Source: Reticulitermes lucifugus (lineage: Eukaryota > Arthropoda > Insecta > Blattodea > Rhinotermitidae). Taken from it: a stretch of 64,000 nucleotides of DNA. The DNA lies in NCBI GenBank assembly GCA_026260175.1, contig JAKCWW010000012.1, positions 1-64,000 of the forward strand. The letters are read 5' to 3'. The position numbers and the translations under genes were made by a program. Under the pieces are notes generated by a model that was given only the letters and a program-made list of their open reading frames with translations, did no database searches and was not told the origin of the DNA. Shown piece by piece: positions 56,701-64,000 of the stretch (positions are counted from its first letter, which is position 1; the number at the start of each line of letters is the position of its first letter).

Positions 56701-58151
56701 ACGCGGTGGCAAAAAGAAACACGTGTGCCTAAGAAATCGAAATTTTTTATTGAGCTAGAAAAAAAAATACAAGCACATTGTTTGTGCAACATTTTTTATT
56801 AATGCTGACTTCAGAAATATTATCACAACAGGGTACTTCATTCTATACCTCACAAATATAAATTAATTCTACGGGAAATTAACTAAAAGAATGGACAAGC
56901 AAATTTAGTCTTATTGTCAGCGTCATCACATTGTCTGAAAAATTGTACGGGAAGTATAGGTCGTAAGTTCTTCGTAAGTTCTTCTTCTTCTTTTCTGGAG
57001 TTTATCACTACTCTTTTGTTCTGCGAAAACACTCCGAAATATATAAAGTTTTCCTGAGATTATTCGCCACGTAGCTCTTTCCACTAATCTATCCGGTATA
57101 CCCCATTTATTGTTAAATTTATTTTCGTGGTATTGTGAAATTTGTTCAGAAATTCCCTGTATTATAAGCTCTAAGGCGAGAAGAAATATATTTCCTTGAA
57201 TGGGGAATCACGCTTTCGCAGGGCCACTAAATTATAAAGACACGGTGCAACATAGACGAAAATGTATCCATTTTCGGACAAGTTTAAACTCACGATTCTA
57301 CGCTTTGAATGATCCAAAACCACACTCAATGTAGAAAATACTGAAATTGGACTCTGTAATGTTATAACTGTAAGACATTGTCTATATGTGTCTATGAAAG
57401 GCGTATCAATTACACTTCCAATAGCAAATATAACCTGGTTCGAATGTGATTTAAAGTAGATGAACGTTGTGAATTTAATGAGGACAAAACAGAGGTCATG
57501 TGACTAGCTCTATGAAACAGAGCCCACGTCGACGAATTTATAATCATTCAGCAAATCAAACAACTCCCCAACTTTGTTGGAACATTCGTGACAGTTTTCG
57601 AAAAGGCAATTTCACAGGACCTTGTCCAAAGATAGATTAATCCTATCCATATCCTAATATTCTATTTTTTAAACTTTCGTATCGTCCTGAAAAACATTTG
57701 ATGTTTTCCAAAGTTCTCTGATGTTTTGATTTTAGCATTAAAAATTTGAACGCTCCCACACTTCTTAAAAAATTTGGCTAAATATTTGACGTGTCCTGAC
57801 CTTGTGATATGATAAGCACTTCGTAATCACTGGACAGCACTTATCATGAAGTTCACAATCTCCTCTTTTTGTTTCCTCATTGCGAACGTTCTCCTCAGTG
57901 CCTTATAATTTACACCCTCTGTTTACTTAATTTCTTTTTGCGTGACTTTACCGCCTTTCAAGGCAGTTGATAAAGTTTAATATGTTTGGACAATCTTAAT
58001 TTAGGTGGGAAATGCAAGATAAACGATTTTGGGCTGAATAAAGCGTGTATTTTCCGAAATTCATATGTTTTATTTCTTTTTTCATAAATGTGATTTCCTT
58101 ATGTTGTTTTTCACAAACGGAACTACTTGTATTTTATCATATTGTAAAATA
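53706..58151. other. Unassigned AT-rich stretch
   Basis: About 4.4 kb, the second longest empty stretch after 28996-33867. From 54663 to 58151 there is not even a 60-codon open frame. A direct duplication, AAAATAAGTAAAGT, occurs in TGAAATAAGTAAAGTTCTCT and TTAAAATAAGTAAAGTCTTC (55989-56026). No repeat family is recognised. Confidence 0.5.
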
Positions 58152-58408
58152 TCTTTTTCCATGGCGCAACAACCCCTAGTGGGCCAGGGCCTCCTCATTA
58201 TCGAGGCTTCACGATGACACTTAGACATGCCACAGTCGGTAGGACTCCTCTTGACGAGTGATCAGCCCAACGCAGAGACTTATACCTGACAACACACAAC
58301 ACTCACAAGAGACAGACATCCATGCCCCCGGTGGGATTCGAACCTAATATCCAAAGAAGCGAAAGGCCACAGATCCACGCCTTAGACCGCGCTGCTACTG
58401 GGATAGGC
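58152..58408 (-). mobile_element. SINE-B copy with target-site duplication
   Basis: Full-length SINE-B on the minus strand: GCAGCGCGGTCTAAGGCGTG, box B-like AGGTTCGAATCCCACC, GGGGGCATGGATGTCTGTCT, CAAGAGGAGTCCTACCGACT, and the 3' end GCCCTGGCCCACTAGGGGTT with GTTGCGCCATGG and AAAAAG. A 10-base direct repeat, TTGTAAAATA, lies at 58142-58151 and 58409-58418. Confidence 0.95.
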
Positions 58409-58418
58409 TTGTAAAATA

Positions 58419-59694
58419 ATACTTTAGCTACTTTTAACCCCTTGAAGAATAACGTTTATCTGAACTATATAAAAGAATTCCTTTCGTTACTCATATAGAA
58501 AATAAGACTATGTTCATTATAAGACAATCCGGTTGTTCCGTGCAGAAAGGCAGATTTTGTTGTAACATCTATACAAATTCCATGACAAAAACTGTGTGAT
58601 TTAAACGTTACAGTAGGCAGTGTGTGTAGTTACTTGGGGACACTGAAGGGTGAAGGTTTGGTTTTACCCCCATTCTGGAGAAGAGACGTAAACATAGGCT
58701 CAAACTTAATTTTCCTCGGAGCTTATATCTAGATAAGCTTCCGTGAGGAATTCAGAGTTGGAGCCCGAAGGCTTCAGACTTCGGAAATTTATATTTCCGC
58801 CTAAAATGTTAGCTTATCTGTAATGCCTTTCTCTAAATTGATTGCTCTAAGGGAAAGAAGATTTTGGTGGATTGTAGAGATTCTGTATGGTAGTAAAGTA
58901 TCGAAACTTTCTTGGTTCTCTATTTAAGCTGTAACAGAACGTCGTTTGTCTTAGGTTGTAGAAAAGGACGTAAGGTTGAATGTTTAAAAATAGGTTTAAC
59001 AAGCGTCTTTTATATGGAATTGGAACCGCTGAAATTAAGTTGAACTGATTACCTGTGGTTTCGTTGTTCACTCTTAGGCAGTTTGTGATGTTGCATTATG
59101 AGTATTTATTCTTGTCCTTGACTGTAAATTTGGTGCTAATTTATCTACGTCACGTATGGATTTCTATTTTATTAATTCTAGCCCCGTAATGTGAAGTAAC
59201 ACATTTTCTCTGTTAGTGTATTTCCATCTGTTGGTGACATTACTTGGTTTTATTATAATTTTTTTCTGATCTGTTTTTAAGAATTCTAATGTTTCATAAT
59301 TTTGAAACTGACTTAAAGATTTAATTTAAATTTCAAAATTTTCTTTACTCTTTCAATTGAAATGCTCTCGTAGACAGAAATTAAAAAATGTAATCATTTT
59401 TTTTAGATGATGGTCTTCCAAATAATATTTGAATAATTGTTTCTTATCTCCCACGAAAATATTTAATTATTTTTAGGCATATAATTGAAGGACGTACCAC
59501 ATATACATAAAGAGGAAAGTTAGGCGACTTACATGTCAAATAACATTGTGACCGTTTCGTGTAATATATAAAATTTCTCGGATATCCTAAGAGCCTGGTA
59601 ACATTTAAGTCAAATAAAGGGCTTTCATGGCGATTTAATGACGCCTGCAACGGTAAAGTGTACTTAGATCTTCATATAAGTTGCCCGATATGTT
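58419..59694. other. Unassigned AT-rich stretch
   Basis: No gene is recognised. Minus frames at 58847-59071 and 59444-59650 lack known motifs. Confidence 0.5.
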
Positions 59695-59895
59695 TGCCCG
59701 ATTTTAACCAAAGCTGGATTTTCTCGCAAGATTTTCATAACAGTTGCGACGTAAAATTTCACCGAAAGCCATTCAGTGGGAGCTGCGCTGATCTTTGCAA
59801 ACTGACGAACAAAACAGACGGACATGACGGATAGACAGACAGAAATTCGGACGGAAGGACGTGACGAAGGTAATAGGCGCTTTTATTGAGTTTGC
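59695..59895 (+). repeat. Decayed interspersed repeat D, copy 2
   Basis: Blocks ATTTTAACCAAAGCTGGATT, GTAAAATTTCACCGAAAGCC, AGTGGGAGCTGCGCTGATCT, AACTGACGAACAAAACAGAC, GGACGGAAGGACGTGACGAA and GGTAATAGGCGCTTTTATTG run in the same order as the minus strand of 9775-9965. Both copies are highly diverged. No terminal repeats or target-site duplication are visible. Confidence 0.5.
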
Positions 59896-61068
59896 GAAAA
59901 CACCGAATTACGAAGGAAATTAAGTTTTTCGTAGATAATATTTAATTTTATATTCAAATAAACTTCTAAAACATTATTTTTATAGATGTCTTAATTTTCG
60001 TATCTTCTTTCAATGAATGACGAGCTTTGGACACATGAACATGTTCACTGTTGGTCTATTTATAACAAAGCTTCTTACCGTACTTGAAGTGTTGGACATG
60101 ATTTGCTATTCTTTGGCGCTGTAAGGAAATTGATCTTTAGCGTGGTCTTATATTACAGGCTTTCCCTGATCGTCCATATTTCAACACAGCTAGATATTCA
60201 GGATTTTATTTTTGTTAATAACAAACGCGGGGCTATATTCTATCAGAAATGCTATTCTACATGCCAATGATCGAAATTAAAGAATCAGGATAGAGTTGAA
60301 AACAGGAAAACATAATCAGAAAATGACAGTCCTTTCTTAACCACAGAGCAACAAAAGTAGCCCTAATGCAAAGGGCAGATTCCATCTTGATGAACTAATA
60401 GTTACTCAGATAGTAGAAACCCTCCCCTTATTTTATGGAATACGAAGAATCATTACTTGGTCCTGAAAAGTCTGTAATTTTTCTGTGCCCTGAGACGGAA
60501 AAATTCAGGCAACGCTGAACCAGTCTATTTCTTTAAGTTAAAGTTTTTATTATCCTCCAATTTACTCCTTTATCTCAAAGCCTGTGATCCACATTTTGTG
60601 ATAATATTTACTAAAGTGTACCAATCATGGATCTCTTCCTTTTGCAATTTTGTCCAGTCCCTCTGTTTTTTCTCTCTATCATATTTTAATATATTCAAGA
60701 ATTTGTAGTGTATATTCTTCCGTCAGTCTGAAAGGTCAAGTCCATATTTATAAAAACCAGCACGCAGTGTTACATCTTATGTATATTGATCTTTGTCTTA
60801 TTAGGTATCACAAGTAAGACAAAGATTCTGAAGTTTATAAAAACCCCGAATTTAATATGTTCTTCAGTGATTCGAATTTTGATTTGATACTGTCACGTCT
60901 AAACTTTAACATTGCTATATTTGGCTTTTTTATATTTAAATGTTGTGACTTCAGCGTTGGTTATGGCGACGATGTATGGACTTATAGATTTGTATGCTTT
61001 TTTAGGAAAATATTTAAAATAATTTTCTTTCTTTCACCCATTTGTTCATTCCATATATTTATTCGTGT
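59896..61068. other. Unassigned AT-rich stretch
   Basis: No gene is recognised. The Phe-rich frame at 60857-61093 is compositional and runs into the LINE copy. Confidence 0.5.
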
Positions 61069-61078
61069 ATGTTACCCA

Positions 61079-61573
61079 TTTGTATGGTGCTGAAAGGTGG
61101 ACACTTCGGACAGTAGATCAGCAGTATCTGGAAAGTTTTGAAATGTGGTATTGGAGAAGAATGGAGAAGATCAGTTGGACCGATCNNNNNNNNNNNNNNN
61201 NNNNNNNNNNNNNNNNNNNNNNNNNNNNNNNNNNNNNNNNNNNNNNNNNNNNNNNNNNNNNNNNNNNNNNNNNNNNNNNNNNNNNNNNNNNNNNNNNNNN
61301 NNNNNNNNNNNNNNNNNNNNNNNNNNNNNNNNNNNNNNNNNNNNNNNNNNNNNNNNNNNNNNNNNNNNNNNNNNNNNNNNNNNNNNNNNNNNNNNNNNNN
61401 NNNNNNNNNNNNNNNNNNNNNNNNNNNNNNNNNNNNNNNNNNNNNNNNNNNNNNNNNNNNNNNNNNNNNNNNNNNNNNNNNNNNNNNNNNNNNNNNNNNN
61501 NNNNNNNNNNNNNNNNGAACTCCCTTTGGAAGAGGCTACGGACCTGTCGTAAGACAGACTACAGAATGAATGA
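61079..61573 (+). mobile_element. RTE-like LINE, 5'-truncated copy 2, containing an assembly gap
   Basis: The left part encodes YGAERWTLRTVDQQYLESFE, then MWYWRRMEKISWTD, the same segment as copy 1 at 41470-41573. By my reading about 6 of 104 bases differ, so the two are close relatives. The right part carries the 3' end (GAAGAGGCTACGGACCTGTC, GTAAGACAGACTACAGAATG) plus a GAATGAATG tail. An exact 10-base direct repeat, ATGTTACCCA, at 61069-61078 and 61574-61583 marks a target-site duplication, so this copy is only about 0.5 kb long. A run of 331 N lies inside it. The long X-filled frames at 61065-61640 are artefacts of the gap. Confidence 0.85.
61186..61516. other. Assembly gap (331 N)
   Basis: All bases are undetermined. 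Aligning both flanks to the LINE copy at 41045-41890 predicts about 259 bases (41574-41832) between them, so the gap length as drawn is probably about 70 bases too long unless this copy carries an insertion. Confidence 0.98.
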
Positions 61574-61590
61574 ATGTTACCCACACCCAT

Positions 61591-61860
61591 GTTGGCGCAG
61601 TTCGTTGAGGCACTGCGCTACAAGCCGAATGTGTCATTGAAATTTTTCATTGACATAATCCTTCCGGCTGCACTATGGCCCTGAGGTCGACTTGGCCTCT
61701 AACAGAAATGAGTACCAGGAATATTTCCTGGGGGGTAAAGGCGGCCGTTGAGTAGGGCTGATAACCTTACCACCTTCATGTGCCGATTGTCCAGACATTT
61801 AGGCAGACTCAACCTCCTGGAACCTTCAGGGCCTGTCCAGGCCTGTAATGGGATTGCTTG
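61591..61860 (+). mobile_element. SINE-C copy lacking box B
   Basis: The body matches 46170-46470 throughout (TGTCATTGAAATTTTTCATT, GACATAATCCTTCCGGCTGC, CTAACAGAAATGAGTACCAG, GTGCCGATTGTCCAGACATT, GGGCCTGTCCAGGCCTGTA). The head keeps CGTTGAGGCACTGCGCTACA but then jumps from AAGCCG to TGTCATTG, losing about 23 bases that include box B. It is flanked by ATGTTACCCACACCCAT (61574-61590) and ATGTTACCTACACGCAT (61861-61877), 15 of 17 alike. It therefore landed in the right target-site duplication of the LINE copy before it. Confidence 0.9.
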
Positions 61861-62084
61861 ATGTTACCTACACGCATTGAAGTGTCTCCCTCGTAATTCA
61901 GCACTAGATGTCAGTCAGTACTGAAGGATAACTGCACTCTACGACGGCATCAACCTGGCGGCTGTGCCAAATTTTCTGGTTGTAGTAGTTTCGGCTTGTT
62001 TTAATGTATGGTCTCGATGTTTCAGTAAGACAAAACATAAAATTTGCCTTATTGTTAGTTACTATTATTATTTACTTTATTGTT

Positions 62085-62355
62085 ACGGCCGTGCCACGGC
62101 TGAGGCGGTTAGTCGCCGGCTTCTCAACGTGGAGGCCCGAGTTCGATCCCGCTTAGGTCCATTTGGGATTTGTGGTGGACAAAGTGGCAATGGGATAGGC
62201 TCTTCTCCTAGTACTTCGGTTTTCCCCTGTCAATTTCATTCCACCGGTGCTCCATTAAATTGGAAAAGCAGACAAATCTTTATCATGTTCATCACCGGGT
62301 GTACAATAAGCCTCAAGGCTGCGGTGCTTCCGTAGCATCTGCTGCGGAGCCCTTC
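62085..62355 (+). mobile_element. SINE-A copy, plus strand
   Basis: Head GGCCGTGCCACGGCTGAGGC, box A GCGGTTAGTCGCCGGC, box B GAGTTCGATCCCGC. The body is TTTGTGGTGGACAAAGTGGC, CTAGTACTTCGGTTTTCCCC, TGTCAATTTCATTCCACCGG. The 3' end is AAGCCTCAAGGCTGCGGTGC, then GCATCTGCTGCGGAGCCCTT, followed by an (AAAT)n tail. It is the only SINE-A on the plus strand here. The frame at 61964-62335 is read-through of it. No target-site duplication is clear. Confidence 0.92.
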
Positions 62356-63431
62356 AATAAATAAATAAATAATAAAAATCCATTATTTTTAATACCTAAG
62401 AAAATAGCAATGAGCTGCTCGCGACTAACATGTGGCTTTATGGATGTAACAGGTAGATTGTCGTTAATAAAATGTGAAATTTGAGTGATGTCAAGTCAGT
62501 CATGACAAACAATATCCTGAATGACGTTTAGTGTGGCTATCTTAAGTTTCAGCAGGATGATGACATCACAGACACAGGCCACGGCCGCCACTTTCTTTAG
62601 TTTTTTAAACTGCCCGAAAACGATAATCCTCATATAAATCGAGACTAAATAAACCCTGCGTCAAACCACCGTGGTTATTCATTCTGCAAGCCATCCATCT
62701 ATTAGGTTACCAATTCCGATTCTCAAACGGGAAGTTTCTTCTATACAAGTTATATCGTAGTGACTTAAGTAAAGCTCGCTTCGTTCCACGTCCTACCTTT
62801 TTCAACATTCTCACTCAACCTTCAGTTCTTTACGACAGGCATAGATTAGAATTGTCGCAAATCAACGGAGAATTGTTCATTATACGATTTCATACTTTGG
62901 AAGGTTTCATTCCTATGCTCAATTGTTTTGGCACATTTTAATGTTTATAGTAGTCTATTATGATGGCTGGAATGGAGAAAACCATATTCATATGCTGAAG
63001 TTGCAGTTGGCATAGATTCCACCACATTAATGGTCAATAACAACGCTGTAGTGTTTTAATTCTTTTTTTCTGACAGCATAAATGTGCGGCACCATTAAGT
63101 GCGAAGGGCTATACGTCAACAGGTGCAGTTGTGCCGCGGCAGTAATGGGATTTCTCTTTCTCCTAGCTGGGACAGAGTAATGTAATTGAAATATGTGATA
63201 CTTTTGATGTGCGTGCAATCTACACTACTCGACGCTTTAATGCGACGAAAATAATCCGAGTGGAGTGTGAGACTAAGTGCTATACATTTTGTCAGATATA
63301 AAACGTAAAGCTTATTTACGTAATCAGAAATTCAAACATACTGAATGCATTTGTACAATGTAAGGTCAATACTGTTGAATTTTAAGGGCTGAAGAGACAT
63401 GTTTCTTGCGAATAATCTTTCCTTATGATAC
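62356..63431. other. Unassigned stretch
   Basis: No gene is recognised beyond the SINE tail. The minus frame at 63027-63218 has no known motif. Confidence 0.5.
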
Positions 63432-63684
63432 TTTCTTTTCCACGGCTCCCCAGCTCTATTGGACCTAGGCCTCCTCATTTTTTAGGTTTCAAGACCACAT
63501 TTAGATATATCACACTTGGTAGAACTCCTCTGAACGAGGGATCGGCCCGTCGCAGAGACCTCTACCACAACACACAACACTCGCATGATAAAACATCCAT
63601 GCCCCCGGCGGGATTCGAATCCGCAATCCCAGTAAGCGAGCCGCCGCAAACCCATGCCTTAGATCGAAGGAGCACTGGGATCGG
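63432..63684 (-). mobile_element. SINE-B copy, older
   Basis: Minus-strand SINE-B: TCTAAGGCATGGGTTTGCGG, box B GGATTCGAATCCCGCC, GGGGGCATGGATGTTTTATC, GTTCAGAGGAGTTCTACC, and the diverged 3' end AATGAGGAGGCCTAGGTCCA with ATAGAGCTGGGGAGCCGTGG. Degraded direct repeats CTTATGATAC (63422-63431) and CTTATAACAC (63685-63694), 8 of 10 alike, may be its target-site duplication. The frame at 63425-63691 is read-through. Confidence 0.88.
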
Positions 63685-63694
63685 CTTATAACAC

Positions 63695-64000
63695 GTAACC
63701 AACATAACTGAGATAATGTCACTTTATTTTAATTATTATCTACTTTCAGGTCCGATTCATGACTTATAAATGTAATACATTGTAGTACGTATTTGTGAGT
63801 GTTCTGTGACAGAGTACGTCCCTCTGAAAGACACACGTGACAATATTAATCCATTTATTACTACTTTTACCGAGTTGCAGTTTTCCTGCGGTCGGCATAA
63901 TCCACTTATTTATGTTAACTAGTGCAATTAGTTGGTAATAAATATAATTTTTTAAATTGAACTCATTATTATTGTAACTTTAAAGTTACTGATATTGTTT
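63695..64000. other. Unassigned AT-rich end of window
   Basis: Nothing recognised. Confidence 0.5.

Noticed and set aside
61065-61640. 191-codon frame, the longest in the window
   Set aside because: Most of it is undetermined sequence in the assembly gap; only the left 40 codons are real LINE sequence.
1-64000. CRISPR array, bacterial operon, endogenous virus or LTR element
   Set aside because: No spaced direct-repeat array, no prokaryote-type coding density, no recognisable gag, integrase, envelope or capsid segments, and no paired long terminal repeats were seen.

Overview
This 64 kb window looks like intergenic or intronic DNA from a large, AT-rich insect genome. tRNA-derived SINEs, LINE reverse-transcriptase C-termini and a mariner relic are scattered through sequence with no convincing host gene. 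The mix of SINE and LINE types makes me think of a polyneopteran such as a cockroach or termite. That is inference, and no host coding sequence supports it. The longest open frames come from repeats: a 41-bp tandem satellite, SINE bodies read through, LINE fragments and simple repeats. I recognised no true tRNA, rRNA or snRNA gene, CRISPR array, operon or LTR/virus-like element.

Layout. 0-5.2 kb: SINE-B, two inverted-arm elements (317-649, 1843-2000), a GTTG-rich tract, a nine-copy 41-bp satellite (3541-3909), and a LINE 3' relic with a SINE-A just beyond its end. 5.2-19.4 kb: LINE relics, two more SINE-A copies (11256-11541 with a clean 13-bp target-site duplication), a small foldback at 12.7 kb, and SINE-like repeats at 18.4-19.0 kb. 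19.4-36.6 kb: mostly empty and AT-rich, apart from two short ribozyme-like motifs, a LINE relic, a pyrimidine-rich tract and an isolated GC/CpG-rich island at 28.8-29.0 kb. 36.6-41.9 kb: a mariner relic, two inverted-arm elements, a LINE relic and an RTE-like LINE tail. 44.3-46.5 kb: two SINE-B, one inverted-arm element and one SINE-C. 46.5-58 kb: almost nothing but microsatellites. 58-64 kb: SINE-B, a nested RTE-like LINE plus SINE-C cluster with an assembly gap, SINE-A and SINE-B.

The most interesting signal is a dispersed set of short elements carrying a hammerhead-ribozyme-like core: CTGANGA, a short stem II, GAAA, a self-complementary stem III such as ACGT or ACATGT, then the cleavage-site bases. 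In six places the element is an inverted pair of arms, although at 12.7 kb and 2.0 kb the core is only partly present. Three pairs (317-649, 39583-39803, 45518-45680) are bounded by exact 10-12 bp direct repeats, and in those three one end extends past its arm. This resembles the hammerhead-bearing terminal repeats known from Penelope-like retroelements. Here, however, only the inverted terminal parts are present, with no reverse-transcriptase ORF between the arms. Several different sequence families share the design.

No genes here can be said to work together. The mobile elements are mostly 5'-truncated or decayed. Their insertion order can be read in a few places, most clearly at 61.07-61.88 kb, where a SINE-C landed in the target-site duplication made by an earlier LINE insertion.
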